From the NCBI GenBank assembly GCA_950106755.1, contig OX467090.1, forward strand, positions 3,844,001 to 3,908,000: a stretch of DNA of 64,000 bases, read 5' to 3'. Below the pieces are notes generated by a model, which saw only the letters and a list, made by a program, of their open reading frames with translations, was not told the DNA's origin and did no database searches. A program made the position numbers and the translations under genes. Source of the stretch: Climacium dendroides. Taxonomy: Eukaryota > Streptophyta > Bryopsida > Hypnales > Climaciaceae. Shown here in pieces: positions 24,505-35,564 of this stretch; within the stretch, counting starts at the first letter, position 1; each line of letters begins with the position of its first letter.

Positions 24505-25013
24505 TTACCTGTCTCCTTGTGTTGTGGCTTGACAATCTTTGGAGCGATAATCAACAGGAGGTTGCGTTCTCCCTTTGCTTGTCAAGCTGACCCTGGCCTT
24601 TACCCATGGTGGAGTTGACCAGCCATCTATCCAAAGTGCTTTCCTTGTCACCTTATGCCTAAAGTCAGGTGATCTAGGATTCCTCTGTAGGCACCACAAC
24701 CCATGATCAGATCCTTAAAACTTGTCTCATATTCATTTTGCATCTAACAGTCAATATTCCAGGAATATTTGTTGATGACACCGCAATGATCTGAGCAGTG
24801 TTCACTCCACTCAATGACAGCAACACGATTTCATACTTGTTGCTTTACGAATCGCCCTCAAGTGCCCATGGCCTTGACGTCCCGTCACTTGTTGAACCGA
24901 GTATTGTATCCGCTTTCTTTTATGCAGTCGTACCTTGTCAGCTCTGTTGTCCCACCACTGCGTAGGATCCGCAAAGTACTCTTCCCAAAGTTCTTCAACC
25001 AACTGTGGTTCAC
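24505..25013 (-). CDS. C-terminal exons of an OSB-like organellar ssDNA-binding protein (PDF motif)
   Basis: Two minus-strand exons, 24935-25013 and 24505-24684, join at a GT..AG intron. They read WEEYFADPTQWWDNRADK, then RNPRSPDFRHK, then ALWIDGWSTPPWVKARV, and end with a stop after TTQGDR. This is the PDF motif (W..xFADPxxWWDNR..NPxxPDFxHK..xALWI) of plant OSB proteins, which bind single-stranded DNA in mitochondria or plastids and limit recombination. The usual OB-fold should lie upstream. Exons between 25.0 and 27.5 kb are probable but I could not reconstruct an OB-fold, so this may be a full gene with diverged exons or a fragment. It lies head-to-tail upstream of the PPR gene on the same strand. 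Confidence 0.65.
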
Positions 25014-25039
25014 CTGAATCCACGGCAACATGCTTCATT

Positions 25040-26900
25040 CATGTCAGTCATACTCTCACCAAGAGAGGCAAACTCTTTCTGTGACGATGGGCATATGATA
25101 CATACCTGAAGCATTGGAATTCGAAGGTGATCTCTTCCAAACTGATGAAAATGGTGAACACCGGATTGGTCCACTGCCTCGTATGTGAGAGGACAAGGGC
25201 AGGGCTAAAGAAGGGTAGATAGGCCATGGAGACCTGAAGACCGAGATTGCACAGATATCCTGGGTACACAAACGTCAACACTCTGTTAATAAGCAACTTC
25301 GTACCATTCAAAGCGCTCTTCCCATCAATACCGGGGTATAGGGTTCGGTCAGCCATGTTCAAATCCGGTTACGTTTGGAAAAATGCGACAACCTCTCTAT
25401 CAAACATTGCTGTAAAGGAGACCTCATATTTCGACACATTTGTTGCCAGCATGACCACAGTAGTCCAACCCATGTCACAAGTCATCCAACCGCTTAATTC
25501 ACTCACCTGTGCACCGCCTAGCCCACGCACCAACAAAAAACTTCTCTGCTCTCTCCTGCACTGCAATTGATGTCTACAATCTAAATCCCACGACACCAAT
25601 TGACGTGGCAGTCCCATCACTATCTGCCTGCATTACAGAAACCAATTCACACTAACTGTTACTAAGAAGAACATCGCAAAGAACAACGCCGGAATGGACC
25701 TCAGAATTGAACCTGTGGACAGAAACATATCAAATTGAGAAGAAACTACATGCGCAAAAAATCTGCTACCACCTCCAATCCTGAAAACCCAAACACATGA
25801 AATAAAGTCCACAAACAAAACCGCATACCTGACGCTTCCGGCGGACAAATGAAGCAAGACAAGCTGGCCCAAGGACGGCAAACCTCCACTGCAGCTTCAC
25901 AAGGAACAGCTCCGTCGACGGGATCAATCAATTGCTGAGGCAAGAATCCAACATACACCCATTGATTAGCATACAAACCCAGTCAACTGACTTGACTATT
26001 TGAAAATTACCATCTCTTCAGAGAGGGTCATCAAAAACTTAGGTCCAAACTAAATTACAGTTCTCCTTTGATAATTATGAATCACAAGACTAATTTAAAT
26101 TTAGATCGTTTGAATGACATACATAGGGCAACCTATCAGAAATGGTCATAACACATCCATGAACCGCAACAGGGGTCAGAACCCAATCCCAATCCCAGCC
26201 AGATCGTCCAATCCAGTTCACGGAATGTGTTTTCGACTTGACTCGTTCCCTACCAGTCTGACACAACTTTGGCTTCCTCCCTGCTATTAGCGCTGCCCAT
26301 TCTCCTGCCCCATGGTGCACACGTGCACACCCCTATTCTGACATATGACGATACCTCGTATTGGGTGAATATGACAGGAATCAGCATTTGTGGCACCGAT
26401 TTGGCCATTTCCACCACATCGTTCAAATGTGAAGCAAACAAAGGTGATAGCAAAGTCGCTTTCGACTCTCCAACACAAACGTGAGTTCTCAATCGGTTCG
26501 ATAGATCTCACCGGCGTTGAATCCAGACTGCTGCCACTGAACTCTGTTGCAGCTCACACCACATCTATAGTACAGTACACACTTTGAGCAGTTCTTTCTA
26601 GCTTTGTCGGGAATAAGTACTAATCCGGAAAAGACATGAATCAGTGTTCTTCTCTTGCAGAGCCAAGCTTCTTTCAAGGTTCGAATCACGCAGACATCAG
26701 CATTGAATAACTTATAGCTATGCTGATTGTCACGGACCGCAATATATCATGAGTTCCCAATTCCAAGTTGAATAAATCTCCTCAACCGGAAATCCTAAGG
26801 CCTAGTTCGCGAATTGATCAACTAAGCGACCAGATGACTCCGCCGATGGATCGCTAAGATACGATCAAAGTACGGGGACGAAAGATATGTAGACACATAA
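25040..26900 (-). other. Probable intron/exon region upstream of the OSB-like exons
   Basis: GC is higher than in the flanking spacer, and several minus-strand open segments carry plausible splice sites. Examples are an exon ending CTTCAG|GTATG near 25106 and one ending GCGTCAG|GTATGC near 25829. No product was recognised. They may be 5' exons or introns of the PDF-motif gene. Confidence 0.3.
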
Positions 26901-27353
26901 GAGATCGAAAAGGAAATGAACTGAATTTCTTTGTCGGTGACCGAAAATGGTGACGGGAGCTAAACATATGCAAGTAATCAGAAAGCGACCTCATCAGCAG
27001 ACGCCATTTATAGTCGATCCATCGTTCTGCATACATCAGTAATCGCAATAAAGTTCGAACCTAAACCCTAGTCACTCCAAAACCCTCGACATTCACAAAA
27101 TAAATCATCTCACCTCTCCAACTTGATTGAAAAGTGAGGAACAAAATAACATCGTACACACGTACAGGACCAAAGCGGAAAATCAACTTAATTCCATCAT
27201 CGGTGAAAGTTCTGCAAAAAAATCAAATGACGAGTTCCCCAAACACGACACTTTCTTCGATAATCGCTTCCCATGAATAAGAAACCGTCCTAACCTTCTA
27301 TCCTAAAATCCTTATAAAATTCCCCAATTCACAGAGAAAAAACGGTCTCCAAC

Positions 27354-27434
27354 CTGTCCCAATTCATCTCCGCTTGGGGAAGGGCCACACCTGTTGCGGC
27401 CCTGAGCTCATGCGCAACTGGAACGGCCGCCATC
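27354..27434 (-). CDS. Candidate first exon (MAAVPVAHELRAATG...), possibly of the OSB-like gene
   Basis: Minus-strand ATG in the context GCGATGGCGG opens MAAVPVAHELRAATGVALPQ followed by AEMNWDR, and then meets a donor-like GGGACAG|GTTGGA near 27354. It lies in a locally GC-rich patch, ~2.3 kb upstream of the next recognised exon in the same orientation. The Ala-rich start is compatible with an organelle transit peptide. Linkage to the PDF-motif exons is inference. Confidence 0.3.
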
Positions 27435-27699
27435 GCGGGCGTCTTGTATCGAATAGTACTCGTTCTCCACAAGGAATGATCTCCAGCAATCCGACGACTC
27501 CCGTCACGAATCCAAACGGACTCTGAACCTCATAACTCAGTATCTGAAAAGTCCGTGAAAGAACACTCTCACATCACCAAACGCAACATTCCACTCGCAA
27601 TTACTAAAGCCAGACCATAAGGCCAAGCATTAGCTTGTGAGTCCGCGACTCTTACGCTAGGATTTGGAGATTCACTTCGACGATGCGTTCATACCAGAG

Positions 27700-28500
27700 G
27701 TTTTTGTTTTTTCACAAATGAAGGACTTCATTGCAAGATTCAAGTACTCAAGTAAACCTGCCTATAACAGGCAGCATGAGTGGTTTGCCCTGTTGCCATT
27801 AGCCAAAAAATTAGATTTTTTTCCTATTCAAAGAGAAATGTGAGAAATGAAGAGAGCAATTGAAGTTATGTTTCTTTGACAAACTGTGAATTTGTTATGA
27901 ATTTTTGAAGTTTGTTGCCCAATTAATCCAAGAGATTCTCTAGAGTACTCCAAAACTAGCAAAAAGTGTATTTGAAATGGTCATCTCACCACCTAATACA
28001 ATCATAATATTTCCTAATGTGACTACAAATTTTCGTAATAAGGCAACAACATGAAGAGTTAAATAAACACTTTTTTTAATGAATTTACTTTGAAAAGGTT
28101 GAAGTTCCTAAAGTAGTCACTAATAACTCTATTACCATCATCGAAAGCATTGATTTGGAACAATAAATAACTTAATGAAATCCTAATCTCAATCATTAGA
28201 AAAATTGGTCATAGTTTGGTCATGTGATTCTAATGGGTCAATCCTTTGGTGGTTGTCAAAGGATGGTTTACTTTATGTGAAGTCTTACACCAATAAGGTA
28301 GAAGGTGCAAAAAACATTTATTCAAAAGAATATTTGCTTAGGATTTCTTCTATGCAATACATATCAAAGGAATTTTTTAACCAATTTACCAAGCAAAAAC
28401 AAAGGTACACTTTGATCACAAATTAATTTGTATTTTTAGACTTAAATTGAATTAGATATGATTTTCTAAAGATTACAACAATAGGGTGCTATTGAAGGCT
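27700..28500. other. AT-rich spacer before the CACTA element
   Basis: A 73-codon frame at 28205-28426 has no recognised homology. No other structure was seen up to the CACTA terminus at 28501. Confidence 0.4.
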
Positions 28501-28789
28501 CACTACAAAAAAGGGGGGTATAAATGACTGTCCGGAATGACTTCAAAATAGTCATTTCGGACACAAATGGCTGCGAAATGACTTCGAGCCCTTGAAGTCA
28601 TTGTGGACAAGTCACGCTTTAAATGACTGCGATTTTATAATCACCATCCATTTTGGACTTGGATGAAGAAATGGATGATAATGTCTACGTGGCAAGTGAA
28701 TTCTAGGAAAATTTTGTGGTCTGGGCTGGGCAGGGACCAATTCCTTAGAAAATTTTGCCAACGATGACAACTCAACACGTTCTACAGTC

Positions 28790-29290
28790 ATTTTCGAGTC
28801 GCCACGTAGACATGGATGATCCTATGTGGATGTCCACCTCAGCCAATTAGGAAGTCATTCTTTAGTCACGTAGGTGTCTGACATGTGATGATGTGGAGGT
28901 CCACGTTAGGCAAGGGTATAGTCATTTTGTAGTCACGGTTGTGCAAATTAGGAAGTCATTCTTTAGTTATGGTATAGTCCAACATGTCATGACATGGACC
29001 TCCACCTCAGACAATTTCAGTGTCATTCTTTAGTCATAATATAGTCATATGTATGATGACGTGGACCTCCACCTCATGCAATTCTCGAGTCATTCTTTAG
29101 TAAAGATGCTGTCGGAGATGTGATGACGTGGACTTCCAACTAAAGCAATTATACAGTCATATTTCAATTGCAAGGATGTCAAAGATATAGTGACGTGGAT
29201 ATCCAACTCAGAGAATTATAAAGTTATTCTTTAGTCATGTGGTTGTCTCCATGTACTGACGTGGACATTCCAGACTACATTATGAGAGTC
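28790..29290 (+). repeat. Subterminal tandem repeats of the CACTA element (left)
   Basis: Six or seven ~75-85 bp units each contain AGTCATTCTTTAGT and then a GATG(A/T)(C/T)GTGGACNTCCA(C/A)CT word. In En/Spm elements, arrays of this kind near the ends bind the element's own protein; that role is assumed by family, not shown here. Confidence 0.8.
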
Positions 29291-29633
29291 TAGTCATTCT
29301 ACAAACATTTCACAGTGTCGGATATGTGTTTCTGGTGACATACAGAAAGTAGAGAAAATCCATGACATAGAGAAAGTAGGGAAAAATGATGTACAAATTG
29401 TTGAATACAGTGTGAAAAGTGGAGAGAATAAGGGGTCTCTACAAATGCATGCAGCCCGGCGTAGTACTGTCCTAAACTAGTGTTTAGGGTAGTCAAGAAA
29501 ATGGAAGAGGACTAAGACAAACGTAAGTCTCTATTCCCTGTATATAATCATGGCCAAGGATAGTTCAAATGATGAGTTTCAAGTATTTCTGGTCCCAGAT
29601 TGTACATGTTTCCTTCACATTGTCTATAGTTTC

Positions 29634-29837
29634 CTAGTCTACTGCAGAATTGGGGTATATAAGCACCACCCCTGCATGAAAAATGTCCCGAACGTCCACC
29701 TTGAACCACGTATCTGGAATTTCTTGAAAGTGGAATTTGTATTGCCCAGGCAATCCACTAATCCTTCTGACGGCCACTTTCTGTCTGGTTGCCCGTGGGT
29801 TTATGAGAAAGACCTCGTCTCCGAGCTTGTATTGCAT
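29634..29837 (-). CDS. C-terminal fragment of a CACTA-encoded protein (possible)
   Basis: A 67-codon minus-strand frame reads YKLGDEVFLINPRATRQKVA, then ISGLPGQYKFHFQEIPD and WFKVDV, ending in a stop. The pattern V-A-x-x-x-I-S-G-x-P-G...W-x-K-V-D-V resembles the small C-terminal domain found in some plant En/Spm ORFs. It sits between the subterminal repeats and the HAD-like ORF. The family assignment is tentative. Confidence 0.35.
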   Translation of the reverse strand: MQYKLGDEVFLINPRATRQKVAVRRISGLPGQYKFHFQEIPDTWFKVDVRDIFHAGVVLIYPNSAVD

Positions 29838-30484
29838 AGAGGCCAGAAATTAAGTTAATCGCAAGTTAAAAGGTTTAGGACAACACTACAAAGCTCAGGT
29901 GCAAGGGTCACTTCCTTGTGACTTCAACACGACTTCCACGTGACTTTTATTTCACTTTCAAACAACTTCTGTACTTAATGTCACTTCTAATCAACTCTCA
30001 TGGGAGTCTTTGTGTATCAGCAATACCAATTCTGGGAAACAAATCTTGAAGACCATTAAGAGGTAGGGGCATTGAAAAAAAAATAGGAAAGCAAGAAAAG
30101 CACACGTTTTAGGTCATCAATCACCGTACTCCCCATTTGCATGAATAAGAAAATATACCAACAGGAAATTACCGTAGTCCTACATGGACTCATTACACAT
30201 GCACACAATAGGGATTGTATGTATGAGCATCCTCGTTTCAATTTCTTCTTAGAAGGTGAATCACTGACATTGAATTCTCATTGCATCACTTCAGTGCCTC
30301 GGTGTAAGGGAATTCTAACTTCCAAGAAACTAGGAAATGACACTAGTTTGACAAATTCCTGATTTACTATATATTCTACTTGGTCTTCTTCAATGTAGAC
30401 TTTTCAAAAAAAATACCAACATTGCAAGACAATAGAAAACAACTTCTTCAAACACAATGGTCAAGTGAATTGAGATGGTTAGGA

Positions 30485-32029
30485 TCAGCTGACCTTCTTC
30501 GTAGACAGTCCAGAACCCTTTTTGTCAGCCGTGGAGGCTGTCTTTGTCTTGACCTTGTACTTTTGCCCTTTTACTGACACAGAAATTTGGAAACCATTAG
30601 ATACGAAGCTAAAGGGAAGGCAAGGAGACACCATGACTACATAATGACCCAGCGGCCAGCCAATCCCCTCACCTTCCACAATGTCAAGAAAGTCATATGC
30701 ATTTCCATTGCGTCGTCTGCGGATCATTTCAGACATTGATTCGTTGACAATTTCCGGAAATTTGTTCCGAAAGGCAGCAACGTTTGGGCAAATGTAGAAA
30801 GCCTCCAATATCGGCCACAAGTATCTTTTCAAGTACTCATTGTCATCTGCCAAGGAGCAAATCCACTTTACATAGAAAGGAGAGCTCGTGATGATATTTG
30901 CCTCCGGATTGGTAGCCACCCTGTTGTGTTGATTATCTACTATAACAGTGTTTTTGCTGCTAAAGGATGGCCAAGCTCCATAAACCATTTCTAGTTTTTT
31001 AGCAAGTCCAGACCCATCCTTGTCATCTACCCATTGACAATGTTTGCCAGACCAAATGAATAGTGGAGTTGCATCCACGCCCTTCAATTCCCCAAGCATT
31101 GCCGACACAACATCATCCATGTATGGGCCACTCTTTCTACCCCAAAACGCGACTGAGAAATTCTGAAAGCACCTACATAGAAACCATTTCATCCAAGGCC
31201 TAAAAACCACTCTCCTGAAATTGGTTTTGATGCTATTGCGGATTCTAGTGTTAGGGTTTTCTTCCGCCAATAATTTACAATCCAATAAGGTACCGTGGAC
31301 ATTTAGAATCACTATTTTCTCTTGGGATGGTTTCAGTTTAGGGGCCTTGTTGCACAGTGCACCATTGGGACTCACCTCACTCGACGTATGCGGGGGAACA
31401 TCGGGCGGTGCATTTACCTTCAACGGTGACCTTAGAAGGCGCTGTGACTTCTTCTGCGGCGCCAGAGGAGCACAAACCTCTGGCACAACAACCTTGGGCA
31501 ATTCAACTTCTGCCTCCACTGCGTTAGAGCCTTCCACCTCAATGTCCACATGCTTATGTGCTGGGCTATCAGATTTCGCTGTCGCAGTCGGCGAAGGAGT
31601 ACCTACCTCTTCTGCGAGCTTTCTTGTGTACCCTCCATGAAGGGCCTCTGCATCTGTACTCTCCTGCGGCTGCAAGTCTACTTCAGCTTGTGCACTCACT
31701 TCTTCCCGTTTGTCCAAAACCACAGTTGACGGGTCTGCTACAGTTTGTAATTTCAACTCAAGTGTCGCATCATTAGGTAGCACTACCGAATTCAAAACCT
31801 CCGTAGCCAATGACTTCTGGGCCTCCATGACACACTTGGTAGGAATTACCTTCGATTGTTCCTTCTCCGAATTTCCTTCCACGGCCGTTGTTTGTGTTTT
31901 GGTCACCTGCGAGTCTAAAGAGGACATGTTCATCAAAACGGGCTTTGAAGCAGTGCATTCGTCAGACTTCTTTCCAATTGCTTGGCCATTGGTTATCTTC
32001 TGCTTTATAGCCCCACCAGCTTCTACCAT
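30485..32029 (-). CDS. FCP1/NLI-like HAD family protein, predicted catalytically dead
   Basis: One open frame of 514 codons. Residues 1-210 are low-complexity and Ser/Thr/Glu/Pro-rich. Around residue 235-420 an FCP1-homology (HAD phosphatase) fold is suggested by KIVILNVHGTLLDC (motif I), VVFRPWMKWFL, FSVAFWGRKSG, PLFIWSGKHC and NTVIVDNQHNRVATNP (motif IV). Active enzymes carry DxDxT in motif I; here the two aspartates are N and H (NVHGT). The motif IV acidic pair is DN. A Lys-rich C-terminus (KGQKYKVKTKTASTADKKGS) could be a nuclear signal. A CACAG acceptor lies just upstream of the ATG, implying an upstream exon. It sits inside the CACTA element, downstream of the transposase on the same strand. 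It may be a captured host gene or an element-encoded accessory protein. The long intact frame suggests recent constraint. Confidence 0.65.
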   Translation of the reverse strand: MVEAGGAIKQKITNGQAIGKKSDECTASKPVLMNMSSLDSQVTKTQTTAVEGNSEKEQSKVIPTKCVMEAQKSLATEVLNSVVLPNDATLELKLQTVADPSTVVLDKREEVSAQAEVDLQPQESTDAEALHGGYTRKLAEEVGTPSPTATAKSDSPAHKHVDIEVEGSNAVEAEVELPKVVVPEVCAPLAPQKKSQRLLRSPLKVNAPPDVPPHTSSEVSPNGALCNKAPKLKPSQEKIVILNVHGTLLDCKLLAEENPNTRIRNSIKTNFRRVVFRPWMKWFLCRCFQNFSVAFWGRKSGPYMDDVVSAMLGELKGVDATPLFIWSGKHCQWVDDKDGSGLAKKLEMVYGAWPSFSSKNTVIVDNQHNRVATNPEANIITSSPFYVKWICSLADDNEYLKRYLWPILEAFYICPNVAAFRNKFPEIVNESMSEMIRRRRNGNAYDFLDIVEGEGIGWPLGHYVVMVSPCLPFSFVSNGFQISVSVKGQKYKVKTKTASTADKKGSGLSTKKVS

Positions 32030-32099
32030 GATGCCTTCAGCACCTGTGATGAGGCATATTTTTGATTTTTTTCATTTATCTCCTTAAGTAGAATGGATA

Positions 32100-34360
32100 A
32101 TGAAATTTAGTATCCGGATCTAGTTAAGAGAAAAGAGAGAAATCGGAAATAGTCAGAAAGAAGGCATTAAGGAAGTAATCGGGTTTCAGGGTTTAGAATA
32201 GACTGGATTGGAATCCCAATCCAGATTCGTTCGTGACCAGAAGAAACCAGAGGACGAAAGCGGATCGGAAACCTGAGTAGTCATGATTACCAATCTAGGG
32301 TTTCAGAACTATAAGAAGCCCGACCATCCCGATTTGCAGTTCTTTCTCTCGTGCGTTGTATTGCGATCTAGATTCCTTTGTTGTCGCTGTGTTTTCAATC
32401 CGCTCCAATCGAGAGAGTCAAGAAAGTTCTGTGAGGCCTTGAGAAGACAAGTGAAATGGACAGGTGAGGAAACTTGACTGTTAATTTGGTAGGTGAACGC
32501 CGAGTGATCGAGTGAACACGGCCAAAGAGGAGGTTACTGAGCGCAGGGCAAACGGCCAGAGAGAGAGAGAGGTAAAGAACAGACCCGCGCGATGGTCCGG
32601 ATTCAAGAGTCCACATGCCGCAGCTTAGAAGAAAGTGACCGGACTCTAGCACGCCACCACCGAGTGAAGTCAAGTTGAGAAAGATAGTTCCGGTTATGCC
32701 TACCAAGGAACCGGAGAAGGGGAACTGATGAGAGATCTGTCGTTCATGGGATGTTAGGGTTTAGCCTTGAAGCCCTGGGGGTTCAAGAACGAGCGAATGA
32801 TCAGAGAGATCATGGACGGACCATCGAACAAGTTCGATAATTTCATGAGGGGAAATCCGGCTCAATGGACTGAGAAGATCTGGCGATGAGTCTACGGATT
32901 CAAGGCCGGAGGACTTGGACTGGCGAGCCAGAAGGACAAATACATCACCGACAAGTTCAAGGGAGCCGTCAATCCGAAGGACGGCTACGCGGAGGAGGAT
33001 TGCATCAACAATCGGAAGCAACGACTGCTCCAGTTCTTGGTTCCGGTCCTGCATCCAGAAAAACCTACCAAGGTAACGATTACCCTGGGAAACACTATTT
33101 TTGGTGCCCTACGCGGGAACTGGAAAGTGGATTGGGCATGGATCATCCTTGATTTTGTATCCCAGTTGACATCAAGGGTAGGAAAGAGTAGGGCTACTCC
33201 TCTATGCCTTTACATCTTCCACTTGTATCGGCACCTGGAGCTGCTCACGGAAATCGAAGGCAGAGTTTGGAAGAAATAAGAGAAGGTGCTGAAGTACGGC
33301 GAATCGGAATCGGATGAAGAGGGCGAGGCCAGAAACGAGACCGAGTCGGAGGAAGAAGAGGAGGAGGAAGACGTAGTTCTGGTGGTGAAACAACAAAACA
33401 CTACTCCACCGCATTCTAGGGGAACCCCTCCGGGGCAGCCGAAGCCAACCCAGACCGACCAACCGGGACCCTCAACTGGAGCGGAACCGGATGATCCGTT
33501 CCAAAACTTGGTGGATATCCTTTGTGGAGTCCGAACGGACTGGGAGATGAAGAAGTAGATCATTGATGAGATTGCCGGATTGGTAGGATCAAACCCGGAT
33601 AGCACGTTACCCTCAAAGGTAGCGGACTACATCACCAATCCGGATGATCTCCACAAGTTGAAGGAGGACAGCAAGCGACTTCACACGGAAGTCGAGACTC
33701 TCAAAGCAGAACTTTTTGTCCTGAACGAGAACGCCATGGCTACGAGGGAGATGGCGGACGAAGTCCGGAAGCTGGCAATGGAGGTCAGATCCGTTCTCGG
33801 GGCATTAGGAGCAGCAACCACCAAGGCCCGACTCTTTGATGTAGAAATGCACAAAGAGAAGAAGATTTCCGGTACAAGGGTGGTTCATATCCTTTCGGAT
33901 TTTGAGGAGCAAGTGGAGAAGCTCCTAGTGAACGCACGGGAGGCTGCAGACCAGATAGAGGCAAGCAGTCAGAAGCTGACGGAGATTCCGGTAAGGCTCT
34001 CTGAACTTTCCCTTCCGGATTCGTTTCCGGACCCAATTGTTCAGAATCCGGGAAAGGATAGGACGCCTCAGTCCCGTAGGGCAAAGGAGAAGGCGCCTGC
34101 AACTGAAACACCAATGGTCGACTTGGATACCCCTCCGGACACCAACGAAGGATCTCCAATCGTTGTTCACACGGATGGGGAGCGGAACCGGAACCTAACT
34201 CAAGTGTTTGAGCAGTTAGGAAGGAGAAATGAGAGTCCCACCATTGGGTCTCACATTTCTGAGACAGAGTAGGAATAATGTATTCCTAGGAGTAGAACCG
34301 AGATAGAATCCGGTTAGTATTAAGTAGGACCGGTTTGCCAACGCTATAAGGGGCGGAAAA
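32100..34360 (+). mobile_element. Internal region of an LTR retroelement inserted in the CACTA element
   Basis: The plus-strand segment leads into a purine-rich tract (AAGGGGCGGAAAA at 34348-34360) directly before the LTR at 34361, the position of a polypurine tract. It contains a decayed gag-like gene and no reverse transcriptase or integrase, so it is a non-autonomous (LARD/TR-GAG-like) element. No 5' LTR was recognised; the left border is somewhere between 32090 and 32700. Confidence 0.6.
32790..34272 (+). pseudogene. Gag-like / plant mobile-domain ORF with premature stops
   Basis: One frame runs from about 32797 to the stop at 34272 with three internal stops (after KIW at ~32886, after VWKK at 33279, after WEMKK at 33558). 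Its first part reads NPAQWTEKIWR, DKYITDKFKGAV, ITLGNTIFGALRGNWKVDW and LCLYIFHLYRHLELLTE. The last phrase resembles the LxPYLFHLYRH(F/L)xLLT pattern of plant transposon-associated proteins. An acidic stretch (ESDEEGEA...EEEEEEED) and a Pro-rich linker follow. The 230-residue C-terminal part is helical and coiled-coil-like (LKEDSKRLHTEVETLKAEL). A diverged copy is present at 13130-13545. Function is unknown; a structural Gag-like role is inferred from its position. Confidence 0.6.
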
Positions 34361-35564
34361 TGTGTAACACTTTTCACTTTTTCCAAATGTATATAAGTTG
34401 ATACCTCCGAGGAGGTATGGGAGTCTTCTTTGGTACCCCTCTTGTGTACTCTCCATTTGCTTGGCCTTGTTAACTTCTCTCGAGTGTTGGCAGGATTGAA
34501 TGAGTTTGAGTTAAGAGAAGTGTACGAAGGTGTTTGAAGGAGTTCTCCCTTTGGTGTTGTGTTTCCATTTTGTAGTGTATGTGAGACAGGTAGTGAAGAG
34601 TTGGGAGTGGATACTAGTTCCTCAGCATTTGCAAAATTTAGGATTCTGGGTGAGAAAGCCGTTGACTAGACTGGGCGGAAAGGGTTCCTTAGTCACGTTA
34701 GAACTCCTGGGTGGAAAATCCGGTTGAGTGTTCTAGCTTCTGTGAGGTCTCACCACCATTAGTGGTAAACGGAAGAATTCGGTAAATGTTGGAACGGAAA
34801 GATGCACTTGTAGCCCCTGGCTTTGCACGGATAGGAAGGTACAACAATGTCGTTGTAGTATGAGCGGATTGTACGGGGGGTCTTTGTGTGACCTGTGAAC
34901 CAGATCTCTATCCGAGTTGCTGTGAGAGACCAAACCGGATCCGAGATAGCTAGAGAAATTAGGAAATAGGAGAATGGGATTTTCGTCACTATAAGTTCTG
35001 GAAGGAGTGGTGGGCCTACCACTTTAAAAATCAAGTGGCGAATCCTCTGATGGCAAAATAGAGGCAAAACCAAACCGGGTGAGTAGAAGAGTGAAAAGGA
35101 CAAACCGGAACGGATCGGATCCTGGGCCTATAGGGTACTCTGTTATTCGGGTAAAAGGACTGGATCAAGGGTCAAATCTGGCTTGGGTTTTCCGTTGGTG
35201 TTTTGAATTCCGGTTCCTGGGTATAGGACCGGAAAGTGCGATTTAGCAAGTCAATTGGGATTAGTTCCCTAAACACTAGTAGAAAAAGGGGCTTTAAATT
35301 ACTTGTCTTTTATGACTACACTAACAACAATGACTACAAAATAGACATTTTGAAGTCATTTGAAGTTATTTTGAAGTAACTCTGCAGTCATTGTTGTTGA
35401 TGTAGTCATAAAAGACAAGTAATTTATAGCCCCTTTTTCTACTAGTGAAATACAGTTAGATACTTCACAGGATCTCTTGAGTTCGATCTTTAGGGGCATT
35501 TTGTTATGCTCTAAAGTGCTTTTTGAGAGTATTACGGGGAAATTACTTCCTCTGTGCTGCAACA
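34361..35564 (+). mobile_element. 3' LTR of the retroelement, carrying a MITE
   Basis: It begins TGTGTAACAC after the purine tract and ends GTGCTGCAACA, with a TATA-like TGTATATAAG at 34388. It aligns by eye with the minus-strand LTRs at 11938-13128 and 13546-14343. Its 1204 bp include a 174-bp insertion at 35274-35447 that the other copies lack. The 3' flank enters the CACTA transposase gene. Confidence 0.75.
35274..35447. mobile_element. 174-bp CACTA-type MITE inside the LTR
   Basis: Terminal inverted repeats of about 65 bp start CACTAGTAGAAAAAGGGG and end with its complement CCCCTTTTTCTACTAGTG. The element is flanked by AAA on both sides (35271-35273 and 35448-35450), the 3-bp target-site duplication expected of CACTA transposons. 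The related LTR at 11938-13128 shows the empty site, so the insertion is directly demonstrable within the window. Confidence 0.9.

Noticed and set aside
26670..26700. GGTTCGAATC word resembling a tRNA B box
   Set aside because: No A box or cloverleaf upstream at the proper distance.
31221..32087. Plus-strand frames opposite the HAD-like ORF
   Set aside because: Antisense shadows of the 514-codon minus-strand frame; low-complexity composition.
32090..32700. 5' LTR of the retroelement inserted in the CACTA element
   Set aside because: I could not align any part of this stretch with the 3' LTR, so the 5' LTR is treated as missing or unrecognised.
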